Positions 1 through 9,924 of a stretch of 33,845 bases of DNA are shown here, piece after piece (position 1 is the stretch's first letter; the number at the start of each line of letters is the position of its first letter). This DNA comes from Cognatilysobacter lacus (lineage in GTDB: Bacteria > Pseudomonadota > Gammaproteobacteria > Xanthomonadales > Xanthomonadaceae): positions 1 through 33,845 of the forward strand of contig NZ_VTRV01000009.1 in the NCBI RefSeq assembly GCF_008274655.1, read 5' to 3'. Under the pieces are notes generated by a model. The model was not told where the DNA came from. It made no database searches and was given only the letters and a program-made list of their open reading frames with translations. The position numbers were made by a program, and so were the translations under genes.

Positions 1-1046
1 CGCAGCCGCCGGCCGCCGACGCACAGATGCAGGCCGTGCTGGACCAGCTGGGCAAGCTCGGCGGCAAGCCCATCGAGACGCTGAGCGCCGTGGAAGCGCG
101 CAAGCAGCCCTCGCCTGCCGATGCGGTCAAGGCGTTGCTGACGTCGCAGGGCAAGCCGACCGCACCCGAGGCGGTCGGCAAGGTCGAGAACCGCACCTTC
201 CCCGGCCCGGGCGGCGCCGTGCCGATCCGCATCTACTGGCCGAAGGGCGCAACGCCCGGCAAGCCGCTGCCGGTGGTGCTCTACATCCATGGCGGCGGCT
301 GGGTGATCGCCGACCTCGACACCTACGACGCCAGCCCGCGCGCGATCGCCAACGCGTCCGGCGCGGTGGTGGTCTCGACGCATTACCGACAGGGCCCGGA
401 GAACCCGTTCCCGGCCGCGCATGACGACACGCTCGCCGCCTACAAGTGGGTACTGGCGAATGCGAAGTCGTTCGGTGGCGACGCGTCGAAGGTAGCGGTC
501 GTCGGCGAGAGCGCCGGCGGCAACATGGCGGCGAACATCGCGATCGCCGCGCGCGACCAGAAGCTGCAGGCGCCGGTGCACCAGGTGCTGGTGTATCCGG
601 TGGCGGGCGATGACATGAATTCGCCGTCGTACCTGGAAAACGCGAACGCCAAGCCGCTCAGCAAGCCGATGATGGCGTGGTTCGCCAGGAACTACCTGGG
701 CGACATGGCCAAGGCGTCGGATCCGCGCATCGCGCTGGTCAAGCAACCGAACCTGGGTGGCCTGGCGCCGGCGACCTTCGTGCTGGCGCAGATCGATCCG
801 CTGCGCAGCGAGGGCGAGACGCTCGCGCAGAAGATGCAGGCCGCCGGTACGCCGGTGGAGGTGCTGAAGTTCGACGGCGTGACCCACGAGTTCTTCGGCA
901 TGGGCGCGGTGGTCGACAAGGCGAAGCAGGCCGAGCAGCAGGTCGGTGCGAAGCTCAAGGCCGCGTTCGCGTCCGCGACATCCGCGGCCTCGGCGTCGAC
1001 GACTGCCCCGGCGGCGACACCGGCCGGCACGCCGCCCACGAAGTAA
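1..1046 (+). CDS. alpha/beta hydrolase, HSL/esterase family (5' end outside window)
   Basis: This is a carboxylesterase/lipase of the hormone-sensitive-lipase type. Numbered from the first in-window Met (base 27), it has the oxyanion-hole motif HGGGW at 88-92, the nucleophile elbow GESAGGN at 160-166 (Ser162), Asp257 in AQIDPLR and His287 in GVTHEFFG, so a full catalytic triad. The frame stays open to the left edge with typical codons (Q-P-P-A-A-D-A-Q), so the true start, probably with a signal peptide, lies upstream of the window. The last ~30 residues are an Ala/Ser/Thr/Pro-rich tail outside the hydrolase fold, which suggests an exported or surface-exposed protein. The substrate cannot be told from sequence. 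Confidence 0.9.
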   Translation, partial: QPPAADAQMQAVLDQLGKLGGKPIETLSAVEARKQPSPADAVKALLTSQGKPTAPEAVGKVENRTFPGPGGAVPIRIYWPKGATPGKPLPVVLYIHGGGWVIADLDTYDASPRAIANASGAVVVSTHYRQGPENPFPAAHDDTLAAYKWVLANAKSFGGDASKVAVVGESAGGNMAANIAIAARDQKLQAPVHQVLVYPVAGDDMNSPSYLENANAKPLSKPMMAWFARNYLGDMAKASDPRIALVKQPNLGGLAPATFVLAQIDPLRSEGETLAQKMQAAGTPVEVLKFDGVTHEFFGMGAVVDKAKQAEQQVGAKLKAAFASATSAASASTTAPAATPAGTPPTK

Positions 1047-1166
1047 CGGCTACGCCCGCCCCGGGTTCGCGGCTCACACCGCGGACCCGGCGACGGTTGC
1101 GCACGTCACCGTGCCGACGCAAAAGCGGGCATGCTGCGCATCGCCATCACCCCTGCGCTCGAACCC

Positions 1167-1637
1167 ATGATCAACAACGACGTCCTGCGCAGCGTGCGCT
1201 ACATGCTCGACTTCAGCGATGGCCACATCGCCGAGACGGTCCTGCTGGCCGACCCGAACGTCGTGCTCGACAAGGCCGAAGTGCAGGCGTTCCTGCGCAA
1301 GGAGGACGAGCCGGGCTTCGTGCCTTTCAGCGATCGCCTGCTCGGGCTGTTCCTCGACGGGTTGGTGATCCATTACCGCGGCCGGCAGGAGTCGGCGACG
1401 CCGCGGCCGCCGGAAAAGCGCGTCAACAACAACGTGGTGCTGAAGAAGCTGCGCGTGGCGTTCGAGTTGAAGGACGTCGACATGCACGAGATCTTCCAAG
1501 CCGCGGGGCATCCGGTGACCAAGCCCGAACTCAGCGCCCTGTTCCGCCAGCCGGGCCACAAGAACTTCCGCCTGTGCGGTGACCAGTTGCTGCGCTACTT
1601 CCTGCGCGGTCTCACCCTGCGGGTGCGCGGCGGCTGA
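1167..1637 (+). CDS. yehS: YehS-like DUF1456 family protein
   Basis: A 156-residue protein matching the E. coli YehS/DUF1456 family as I remember it; the biochemical function is unknown. It is an internal duplication: the first half has NNDVLRSVRYML, LRKEDEPGF and FLDGLVIHYRG, and the second repeats this as NNNVVLKKLRVAFEL, HKNFRLCGDQLLRYFLRGL. The two halves are joined by a charged linker (residues ~70-85). The family begins at Met-x-Asn-Asn-Asp, so I place the start at the ATG at 1167 although the frame is open to an ATG at 1131. No strong Shine-Dalgarno (SD) sequence is visible. It lies 120 nt after the esterase and looks independent. Confidence 0.9.
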   Translation: MINNDVLRSVRYMLDFSDGHIAETVLLADPNVVLDKAEVQAFLRKEDEPGFVPFSDRLLGLFLDGLVIHYRGRQESATPRPPEKRVNNNVVLKKLRVAFELKDVDMHEIFQAAGHPVTKPELSALFRQPGHKNFRLCGDQLLRYFLRGLTLRVRGG

Positions 1638-1682
1638 CGGCGCACGCCGCGGCGTCTGTCGGTCCGAAAAGACACCGGGCAC

Positions 1683-1712
1683 AAAAAAACCAGGCCCCTC
1701 GCGGGAGCCTGG
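1683..1712 (-). terminator. Rho-independent terminator of the WGxxGxxG-tail gene
   Basis: The stem CCAGGC (1690-1695) pairs with GCCTGG (1707-1712), and an inner CCC/GGG closes over a TCGC loop with one bulged base. On the minus strand the hairpin runs straight into seven T (plus-strand A run 1683-1689). It sits 20 nt past the stop codon of the minus-strand gene and would also face yehS readthrough. Confidence 0.85.
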
Positions 1713-1731
1713 CCTTTACCTGCGCTGCGTC

Positions 1732-2187
1732 TTAGACGCGCGGATTGTTCGGGTTGACGTGCGTTTCGCGATGCACTTCAACGGTCTTCGCCTTGCGCGG
1801 AATCAAGCCGAGCAGGCCAAGCAGGCCGAGCAGGCCCCAGTTGAAATGATGCTCGCCCGACTCGTCGTCGACCGGAGCGGTGTCGGTCGGGGCGACCGCG
1901 GTACTGGCGGTGGTATCGGCCGAAGTGGCCGACGCGTCGGTCGCAGCCATGTCACTACCGGCCGGTGCGGCGGTGCCCGTTGCCGCGGCGTCCGGGGTGC
2001 CGGTCGCCATCGAGCTTGCGTCCGTGCCGCCCGTGGTGGTGCCCGCGGCTGCATCGGTGCCCGTGCTGGTCGGCGCGGTGGCGGACGGGTCCGTGCTGGT
2101 GGGGGTCGTCTGCGCGGCGACCGGGCCGGCGAGCGCGAGGGCGATGGTAGCGGCGAGGACGAGTGACGCCTGCTTGTTGTTTCGCAT
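1732..2187 (-). CDS. secreted Thr/Ala/Pro-rich protein with WGxxGxxG-like C-terminal tail
   Basis: A 151-residue protein of unknown function. Residues 1-26 form a clean signal peptide ending in AVAAQ-like residues (GPVAAQ). Residues ~27-105 are low-complexity Thr/Ala/Ser/Asp/Gly/Pro. A short hydrophobic run WGLLGLLGLLGLIP (117-130) follows, then a basic stretch RKAK and a polar end. Trp-Gly followed by Gly-Leu-Leu repeats recalls the WGxxGxxG tails of small exported bacterial proteins, where the hydrophobic run plus basic residues may act as a sorting or anchoring signal. The ATG at 2187 starts the signal peptide; the frame upstream is Arg-rich noise. It is monocistronic, with its own terminator. 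Confidence 0.75.
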   Translation of the reverse strand: MRNNKQASLVLAATIALALAGPVAAQTTPTSTDPSATAPTSTGTDAAAGTTTGGTDASSMATGTPDAAATGTAAPAGSDMAATDASATSADTTASTAVAPTDTAPVDDESGEHHFNWGLLGLLGLLGLIPRKAKTVEVHRETHVNPNNPRV

Positions 2188-2367
2188 GGGGGGAGATTCC
2201 TTTGACGCGACACAACGTCGCGGGCGAACGCTAACCGGCCCGATGTGCACGGGCGGTGGGCATCGTCGGCTTCGTGCGCGCGTTCGGTCGGGACGCGTCA
2301 CGCGCGCCGGTGATCGCGCGTGCGGGCCGGCGCGATCTGGCGCGCGCTGCGAACGGGTGTTCTCATA

Positions 2368-2388
2368 AGCGTCCCTCGGGGAGAGGGA
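2368..2388 (+). promoter_or_regulatory. perfect hairpin in the leader of the SPFH gene
   Basis: CGTCCCTC (2368-2375) and GAGGGACG (2381-2388) form a perfect 8-bp stem over a GGGGA loop. It lies 61 nt before the SPFH start codon and is not followed by T residues, so it is not an obvious terminator. It could stabilise or regulate the leader; no function is shown. Confidence 0.4.
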
Positions 2389-2449
2389 CGTCATTGCGCC
2401 GGCGCTTCGCAGCGGTCGGATGCATCCATCGTGTTACGGGGAGATACCG

Positions 2450-3352
2450 ATGCGTTTCAACAGCATGTCGACGGGGGCTTCGGGCCGCCCGGGCGTCAGC
2501 CTGGTCAAGTGGCTCGTAATCGCGGTCGTCGCGATCGTCGCGATCGTCATACTTCTGCCGTTCGCGGTGGTGCCCAACGGGCACCGCGGCATCCGCCTGA
2601 CGTTCGGCAGCGCATCGGACGAGGTGCTCGCCGAAGGCCTGCACTGGCGCACGCCGCTGATGCAGACGGTCTACAAGATGCCGGTGCTGATCGAGCGCTC
2701 GGAGACGGACAGCGAAGCGGCCTCGCGCGACCTGCAGCGCGTGCGCACGCAGGTGGTGCTGAACTTCCACGTTGATCCCGCGCAGGTGGTGCGCGTGTAC
2801 CGCACCATCGGCGCGTTCGAGAACATCGAGCCGCGCATCATCGACCCGACCGTGCAGGAGGCGATGAAAGCAGTCACCGCGCTGTTCACCGCCGAGGAGC
2901 TCGTCACGAAGCGGCCGGAGGTCTCCGACCGCATCCGCCTGTCGGTGGCCAATCGCCTGAAGCGCCACGGCGTGGTCGTCGACGAATTCGCGATCACCAA
3001 CTTCAAGTTCAGCGAGTCGTTCGACACGGCCATCGAAGCCAAGACCGTGGCCGAGCAGCAGAAACTGAAGGCCGAACGCGACCTCGCGCGCATCCAGGTC
3101 GAAGCGGAGCAGCGCGTGGCCGAAGCTCGCGGCATGTCGGAGTCGCAGAAGCTCAACGCCGAAGCGCAGGCGGTGGCATTGCAGGCGCAGCGCGCGGCGG
3201 TCACGCCGGAGCTGATCGAACTGCGTCGCGTGGAGGCGCAGCTGGAGGCGATCAAGCGCTGGGACGGCCACCTGCCCACGGTGACCGGCGGGCCGACGCC
3301 CCTTCTCAACCTGGACGCGGAATCACTGCAGCGCGCACGCGCCGCGCAGTAG
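2450..3352 (+). CDS. SPFH/Band-7 (prohibitin-like) membrane protein
   Basis: A 300-residue membrane-anchored SPFH-domain protein of the prohibitin type. A single membrane segment spans about residues 16-38 (WLVIAVVAIVAIVILLPF), followed by the family hallmark VVPNGHRGIRL, a Band-7 domain to ~residue 190 and a long Ala/Glu/Gln/Arg helix (~195-265) of the coiled-coil type that mediates ring assembly. These proteins form large membrane-bound rings linked to protease (FtsH) control and membrane microdomains; which role applies here is not visible. The ATG at 2450 is preceded by GGGGAG at suitable spacing. No NfeD-type partner is adjacent. Confidence 0.88.
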   Translation: MRFNSMSTGASGRPGVSLVKWLVIAVVAIVAIVILLPFAVVPNGHRGIRLTFGSASDEVLAEGLHWRTPLMQTVYKMPVLIERSETDSEAASRDLQRVRTQVVLNFHVDPAQVVRVYRTIGAFENIEPRIIDPTVQEAMKAVTALFTAEELVTKRPEVSDRIRLSVANRLKRHGVVVDEFAITNFKFSESFDTAIEAKTVAEQQKLKAERDLARIQVEAEQRVAEARGMSESQKLNAEAQAVALQAQRAAVTPELIELRRVEAQLEAIKRWDGHLPTVTGGPTPLLNLDAESLQRARAAQ

Positions 3353-3439
3353 CAGGTCGGCAGCGCCCGTCGGCGTCACGCCTGCGCAATCGCGGGCGTG
3401 CTTGCCATGCCGTTCACCCTCGGCGTGCCGGAATGGCGC

Positions 3440-3940
3440 ATGAAAACCCTTCTTGTTGCGCTGTTGCTGCTCGCCCCTGCCGTCCACGCCGCCGACGCCG
3501 CCGACGCGCTGTCGACGCGCAATCCGCTGTCGATGTTCGAAGGCACGTCGACGGGGACCGGTGAACTCAGGTTCGCGTTCGGTCGTGCGCGGCCGTACAC
3601 CGTCGATAACGTCGGCCGCTACGAGGCCGACGGGACGCTGCGGCTGCAGCAGGTGGTGCACTTCGCCGGGCAGCCCGACACGTCGCGCGCATGGGTGCTG
3701 CGCCCGGCGGGCGGCAACCGCTACACGTTCACGCTGAGCGATGCGACCGGCCCGGGGGTGGCGGTGGTGGACGGGGCGCGCGCATCGCTTCGATACGCGC
3801 CGCGCCACGGCGTGCGCATGCACCAGGTCCTGGAGCTGTCGGCCGACGGGCGATCGTTGGCGAACCACGGCCGCATCACCGTGCTGGGCATCCCGATCGG
3901 GCATCTCGACGAGAGCATCGTGCGGACAAGCGCGCCTTGA
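3440..3940 (+). CDS. exported DUF3833-like protein
   Basis: A 166-residue protein with a signal peptide (MKTLLVALLLLAPAVHA). The mature part begins with FEGTSTGTGEL, and the later body (adjacent strands, conserved LANHGRITVLGIPIGHLDE near the end) fits my recollection of DUF3833, a periplasmic beta-rich family of unknown function. The start at 3440 is chosen because it begins the signal peptide; the frame reaches back to an ATG at 3398 but that extension has no signal-like character. It lies 88 nt after the SPFH gene on the same strand; joint transcription is possible but unproven. Confidence 0.7.
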   Translation: MKTLLVALLLLAPAVHAADAADALSTRNPLSMFEGTSTGTGELRFAFGRARPYTVDNVGRYEADGTLRLQQVVHFAGQPDTSRAWVLRPAGGNRYTFTLSDATGPGVAVVDGARASLRYAPRHGVRMHQVLELSADGRSLANHGRITVLGIPIGHLDESIVRTSAP

Positions 3941-3981
3941 GCTTTCGCGCTCGCGGCGCCTGACACCGGCAGCCGCCTGCC

Positions 3982-5325
3982 TCAGTCGATCGGCGGCTCG
4001 CGTCCACCGGTGGGATAGCGCCCGCGCGACGCAGGGCTGGCGAACGCATGAGCGAGCGCGTCGCGATCGAGCTGCCCCTCCCACCGCGCGACGACGATCG
4101 TCGCCACCGCGTTGCCGATGAAGTTAGTGAGCGATCGACATTCGCTCATGAAACGGTCGACGCCGAGGATCAGCGCCATGCCGGCGACCGGTACTTCAGG
4201 CACCACCGCGAGCGTCGCGGCCAGCGTGATGAAGCCGGCGCCGGTGACACCGGCCGCACCCTTCGAACTGAGCATCGCCACCAGCAGCAGCGCGATTTCG
4301 TGGGCGGGCGTGAGCTGGGTGTCGGTGGCTTGCGCGATGAACAACCCGGCAAGCGTCATGTAGATGTTGGTGCCGTCGAGATTGAACGAGTAGCCGGTCG
4401 GCACGACCAATCCCACCACCGACTTGTCGCAGCCTGCGCGTTCCATCTTCTGCATGAGCAGCGGCAATGCCGATTCCGATGACGACGTGCCGAGCACCAG
4501 CAACAACTCCGCCTTGAGGTAACGGATCAGACCGAAGATCGAGAAGCCGCACAGCCGCGCCACCGTACCGAGGATCACCAGCACGAAGAACAGCGAGGTC
4601 ACGTAGAACGAGCCGACCAGCCACGCCAGCTGGCCGAGCACCGCCAGCCCGTACTTGCCGATCGTGAACGCCATCGCGCCGAACGCACCGATGGGCGCCA
4701 GCCGCATCAGCATCTCCACCAGCCGGAAAACCGGCGCGAGCAGCGCGTTGAGCAGGTCCACCACCGGCCTCGCACGTTCGCCGGTGAGCGTGAGCGCGAT
4801 GCCGAACAGCACGGCGACGAACAGCACCTGCAGGATGTTGTCGCCCACCAGCGGGCTCACCAACGTCTGCGGCACGATGTCGAGGATGAAACCGGTGAGC
4901 GTGAGCGCCTGCGACTTGGCGACGTAGTCGTGCACGGCCGCCGGGTCGAGCGTCGCGACATCGACATGCATGCCGGCGCCGGGTCGCACCAGGTGCGCGA
5001 CCGCCAGCCCGACGACGAGCGCGAGCGTCGAGAAGAACAGGAAGTAGGCCATCGCCTTGGCGAACACGCGGCCGACGCTGGCGAGCTGCTGCATGCCCGC
5101 GATGCCGGTCACGACCGTTAGGAAGATCACCGGCCCGATGATCATCTTGACCAGCTTGATGAAGCCGTCGCCGAGCGGTTTGAGTGACGCGCCGACCTCC
5201 GGCTCGAAGTGGCCGAGCATCACGCCCGCGACGATCGCGAGCAGCACCTGGAAGTACAGGTGGCGATAGAAGGGCCGCGGCGGCGCCGACGGCAAGGCGG
5301 CATCGGCACTGATGATCGGATCCAT
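3982..5325 (-). CDS. dctA: dicarboxylate/cation symporter DctA
   Basis: An inner-membrane Na+/H+-coupled C4-dicarboxylate importer of the glutamate transporter (DAACS) family; 447 residues is normal. Diagnostic motifs are in order: the serine-rich hairpin 1 ([10 protein letters not shown]), the substrate/ion site [15 protein letters not shown], hairpin 2 ([13 protein letters not shown]) and the DctA-type helix [21 protein letters not shown] and the DRFMSE motif favour DctA over GltP. The start at 5325 follows GGAG at good spacing; upstream sequence in frame is Arg/Pro noise. No DctB/DctD sensor pair is next to it. It ends 41 nt from the convergent DUF3833-like gene. Confidence 0.93.
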   Translation of the reverse strand: MDPIISADAALPSAPPRPFYRHLYFQVLLAIVAGVMLGHFEPEVGASLKPLGDGFIKLVKMIIGPVIFLTVVTGIAGMQQLASVGRVFAKAMAYFLFFSTLALVVGLAVAHLVRPGAGMHVDVATLDPAAVHDYVAKSQALTLTGFILDIVPQTLVSPLVGDNILQVLFVAVLFGIALTLTGERARPVVDLLNALLAPVFRLVEMLMRLAPIGAFGAMAFTIGKYGLAVLGQLAWLVGSFYVTSLFFVLVILGTVARLCGFSIFGLIRYLKAELLLVLGTSSSESALPLLMQKMERAGCDKSVVGLVVPTGYSFNLDGTNIYMTLAGLFIAQATDTQLTPAHEIALLLVAMLSSKGAAGVTGAGFITLAATLAVVPEVPVAGMALILGVDRFMSECRSLTNFIGNAVATIVVARWEGQLDRDALAHAFASPASRGRYPTGGREPPID

Positions 5326-5498
5326 CAAGGTCGGCTCCACGCATCGGGGTCGCGGGGACGCACCCCGGGGACGACAGCTTAAGAGCACGCCGGATATTTC
5401 GCGGCGTGGCCCGGTATCGACGACGCGACATCGCGGCGCGCCCTTGCGAAGATGCGCGCCTGGCCGGCAATGCCGCCGCCAGCCGAAACCGCGAGACG

Positions 5499-5954
5499 AT
5501 GCCCATGAATCCTGCCGCGCTGATCCCCGTGCTGCTGGTGCTGCTTGCCGGTGGAATGCTCGCGCTGCAGGCGCCCAGCAACGTGATGCTGGCGAAAGCC
5601 GGCGGCTCGCCTCTGCTGGCGGCGCTGATCTCGTTCGCCGTGGGCACGTTGGCGCTGCTCGTCGTCTGGCTCTTCAGCGGCAACCGCCCCGGCACCGCGC
5701 CCTTCGGATCGCTGCCCTGGTACGCGTGGCTCGGTGGCATGTACGGCGCGACGTACGTGGCGATCGCAGCGTTCGCTGCGCCCCGCATCGGCCTCGCCTC
5801 GCTGATCACGATCGGCATTGCCGGGCAGATCGCGATGGCGCTCTGGCTCGACCATCACGGCGCGCTCGGACTGCCGCGCGCGCCGCTGAGTGCGATGCGC
5901 GCCGCCGGCGCGCTGCTCGTGGTGGCGGGCGTGGTGCTGGTGCGTCGCGGCTGA
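5499..5954 (+). CDS. DMT-superfamily membrane protein, DUF606/YdcZ type
   Basis: A 151-residue inner-membrane protein with about five hydrophobic helices. The pattern [25 protein letters not shown] in helices 1-2 and [20 protein letters not shown] in the middle is typical of the DUF606 (YdcZ) half-size drug/metabolite transporters. Such proteins probably work as homodimers; the substrate is unknown. Two in-frame ATGs (5499 and 5505) are possible starts. It is divergent from dctA with 173 nt between the start codons. Confidence 0.85.
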   Translation: MPMNPAALIPVLLVLLAGGMLALQAPSNVMLAKAGGSPLLAALISFAVGTLALLVVWLFSGNRPGTAPFGSLPWYAWLGGMYGATYVAIAAFAAPRIGLASLITIGIAGQIAMALWLDHHGALGLPRAPLSAMRAAGALLVVAGVVLVRRG

Positions 5955-6185
5955 GCGATACGCCGCGCACGAGCATGGTGGGCATGCCGACGCGTCACCG
6001 ATGAGTCACGCCGCGTCGTGCAGCATCGGGTTGCGGCCTGCCTCCCTGGCCGCAGCGACGACACCGTCGCCGGGAAAGGACATGGCAGCACCCGGCCCTG
6101 ACCGGTACATCGGGGCTTTGCCATCCGGCACTCCTCCGAATGTCCGAACGCGCGAGCAGAAGCCCGCGTCCGGTCGGCGATCGAC

Positions 6186-6422
6186 ATGCGCTTCGACCTC
6201 TTCCGCCGCACCGACCTGCACGTGCTCATCGTGCCGTCGGCGTTGCCCAGGCCTGAGGCACTCGCGTCGGAAGGTCCGCTGCTCGCCGCTGGCAAGGCCT
6301 GCGTCGAGTTCGAGCAGATGTCGCACGGGTTGGCGCAGGCCATCGCGATTCGCGGCTACGGCGTCGTCGACCCGATCGACGAAGCACTGATCCGCGACTC
6401 GCTGTTGGACCCGACCGTCTAG
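6186..6422 (+). CDS. small hypothetical protein (78 aa)
   Basis: I do not recognise this protein. It is a 78-residue soluble protein (MRFDLFRRTDLHVLIVPS...) with good G/C third-position bias, no signal peptide and no membrane segment, with alternating strand- and helix-like stretches (LHVLIVPS, then SHGLAQAIAIRGYGVVDPI). The start has no strong SD. It is first of a run of four small same-strand genes. Confidence 0.55.
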   Translation: MRFDLFRRTDLHVLIVPSALPRPEALASEGPLLAAGKACVEFEQMSHGLAQAIAIRGYGVVDPIDEALIRDSLLDPTV

Positions 6423-6537
6423 CGCACTGCCCCATCGCGCACGCAACGCGACGGCGCGCACGGGCCGCACGACCCCCGTAAGCCCGCGCCGTGAAAGGCT
6501 TCTCAGCCGGTGAGATGGCCACGGCCAGACTGGACGG

Positions 6538-6759
6538 ATGGCCGCCATCCGATCGACCCGACCGCCGCAGGACTTCGTGTCCATCACCGCGCCCAACTGG
6601 GCGCAGCTGTGCGAGTTGCTGGGCGAAAACCCGATGCAACTGACGCTGCGCGTGGACGGCCGATGCATCGGCTGGCGCGCGCCCCGCATGTGGTACGTCG
6701 ATCCGGACAGCTACCGCGCGGTGATGCAACGCTGGCCGATGGGGTACTGGCCCGGCTGA
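6538..6759 (+). CDS. small hypothetical protein (73 aa)
   Basis: Unrecognised 73-residue protein, rich in Trp and Arg towards the C-terminus (IGWRAPRMWYVDPDSYRAVM, then WPMGYWPG). The composition and consistent codon bias look like a real protein; no signal peptide or membrane helix. It might be a small domain that packs through aromatic residues. No function assigned. Confidence 0.5.
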   Translation: MAAIRSTRPPQDFVSITAPNWAQLCELLGENPMQLTLRVDGRCIGWRAPRMWYVDPDSYRAVMQRWPMGYWPG

Positions 6760-6850
6760 GGCCGCTGCGTCGCGTTGCCGGCGGGTGGCAACGGTTTCAC
6801 CGTCACCCGTCCCGCGCGATGATCGGTCTCCCGTCCTGCCGACTGCCGCC

Positions 6851-7390
6851 ATGCATTCCGAATTCGATCCCGACGACAACTTCGCGCACGCCTTCGGCGA
6901 GCAGGCGGGCCTCGACGACGAAGCAGCGCTCGAAGCCGTGGTCTGGCAACTGCTGCTCCTGATCAATCCGGGCGATGAGGACGGCGCTCAGGCGCAGTTC
7001 GCCGTGTGGCGCGAAGCGGCCGAAGGCACCGACGAGGTCGAGGTGGCGGTCGAAGCGCTCCGCGACGCCACCGACTGGAAGTCGGCATTCCATGTCGACG
7101 ACGGTGACACGCGCGGGCTCGTGGAAAGCCTGGACGAGCTCGCCGCGCGCTTCGACCTGCGCATCGAGTGGGGCGTGGAGGATCCGACCGACGACGAGTT
7201 CCTCGGCGGCACCGACATTGCCGAACTGCTCGACATCGCCTTCGACCGGCTGCGCGAGCATCACTACACGCTCTGGGCGCGCGAGACCGCTGACGGCCAG
7301 GCCGGCTGGATGACGTTGAGCCGCGATGACGAGGCGATGCGCGCCGTCGCGGAGGCGCTTGCGCTGCCGATCCGGCCGGCCGGCGCCTAG
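6851..7390 (+). CDS. acidic DUF6630-like protein
   Basis: A 179-residue, strongly acidic soluble protein. The core LLLINPGDEDGAQAQF followed by a helix-rich region and WKSAFHVDDGDTRGLVESL matches my memory of DUF6630, a family of unknown function; this family call is tentative. The start at 6851 (MHSEFDPDDN) is preferred because the 22 codons upstream encode Ser/Pro/Arg noise. No SD is obvious. The neighbours are also small uncharacterised genes. Confidence 0.65.
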   Translation: MHSEFDPDDNFAHAFGEQAGLDDEAALEAVVWQLLLLINPGDEDGAQAQFAVWREAAEGTDEVEVAVEALRDATDWKSAFHVDDGDTRGLVESLDELAARFDLRIEWGVEDPTDDEFLGGTDIAELLDIAFDRLREHHYTLWARETADGQAGWMTLSRDDEAMRAVAEALALPIRPAGA

Positions 7391-7537
7391 CCGCGATACG
7401 GGCGCTGAAGGTCGGCCGGAACTTCGTTGCGAAGGCGCGCGTGCGGTCCCGCACGCATCTGCGCGCTACGCGATTCTGCTGCGCCTGTGCCATGCTCGCG
7501 GCAGCCGCAGGCGCCCTGCGGAGCACCGGAGAACGCC

Positions 7538-7654
7538 ATGAGCAAGGGTATGGACCGCAAGAAGGAAACCAAGAAGAAGGCTGCGAAGACGCCGCAGGAA
7601 AAGCGCGCCGCGAAGAACGAGAAGAAGACGACCAAGCCGTTCCCGCCGGCCTGA
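7538..7654 (+). CDS. 38-residue lysine-rich small protein
   Basis: MSKGMDRKKETKKKAAKT begins a 38-residue, strongly basic protein (about a third Lys, with Ala and Glu) ending in KPFPPA. It is preceded by CCGGAGAA at good spacing from the ATG, and the AAG-heavy codon use differs sharply from the surrounding noise. Very similar lysine-rich small proteins are common in proteobacterial genomes; the role is unknown, though nucleic-acid or ribosome binding would fit the charge. The open frame extends upstream, but without protein-like composition. Confidence 0.65.
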   Translation: MSKGMDRKKETKKKAAKTPQEKRAAKNEKKTTKPFPPA

Positions 7655-8058
7655 TAGCGGTCGCGCGGCGCGAGCGCCGTCGCTCGGGCGACGCCGGGTG
7701 CGTTGCCCGGCGGCGAAACGTTCAAAGCAGCAACGCTACGCCGGCGGTGTCGACGAATTCCCTCTTCGGCACGCTCTTTCACGACGCGCCGCCGAACACG
7801 CCGCCGCCAAGTACGCGGCCAGGCCGACATCGCCGCTCCGCACGCGATCGGGACACTTCGATCGCGCCCGCCGTTTCTGTTTGATCCATGAGTCTTCCAC
7901 TGGCTGCCCGCGCGTGGCGGGGAACGCGCGATAGATCCAAGCCCGCGACATAACCGCGCCTTGGCGGCGCGTTCAACGGCGAGGGAACGAATCCGCAGCG
8001 CCGCGGCGCGTACCTGCCGCGTGCTCATCGTGCGGCGGCGCACGGCGCGTCGTGCCGA
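7655..8058. other. 404-nt stretch with no convincing gene
   Basis: All frames here give Arg/Pro/Ala-rich noise. There are GC-rich inverted repeats (for example CCGGG/CCCGG at about 7694-7709 just after the lysine-rich gene) but none with a T run, so no confident terminator. A 36-codon minus-strand frame (MDQTETAGAIEVSRS...) has a passable SD but poor codon bias. It is a possible 3' UTR/spacer between the + small genes and the convergent aldo/keto reductase. Confidence 0.5.
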
Positions 8059-9674
<1,616 letters not shown>

Positions 9675-9867
9675 CCGCCACCTCGCGGGTTTCTGGCCGG
9701 ATCCGCCGGCCCATTCGACGCGCCCGACGTTACGACGGGCTCGGCCGGGGGCCGCGTGAAGCGCGCCGGCAACGTTCAGCGTCGTCGCGGCCGTGTCAAA
9801 GGTGCCGCGCACCGCGGGGATCAGGCGGGAACGATCACGCGCACAGGTCGGCGACCGCGCGTCCGGT

Positions 9868-9901
9868 GCGCCTGCCGATGCCACGCGGCTCTGGCAGGCG
9901 C
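9868..9901 (-). terminator. hairpin just past dbpA, possible terminator without T run
   Basis: GCGCCTGCC (9868-9876) pairs with GGCAGGCGC (9893-9901), a 9-bp GC stem with a 16-nt loop that can fold further (GCC/GGC). It starts 23 nt after the dbpA stop on the minus strand. There is no T tract, so it may be only a 3'-end stabiliser. Confidence 0.35.
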
Positions 9902-9924
9902 GCATCCAAAGACGCGGCGATCCG

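Noticed and set aside
1131-1166. An earlier start for YehS
   Set aside because: The added 12 residues are not part of the family, which begins at Met-x-Asn-Asn-Asp.
7779-7889. A 36-codon minus-strand frame (MDQTETAGAIEVSRS...) with GGAAG upstream
   Set aside because: Codon bias is poor after the first few codons and there is no domain or conserved neighbour to support it.
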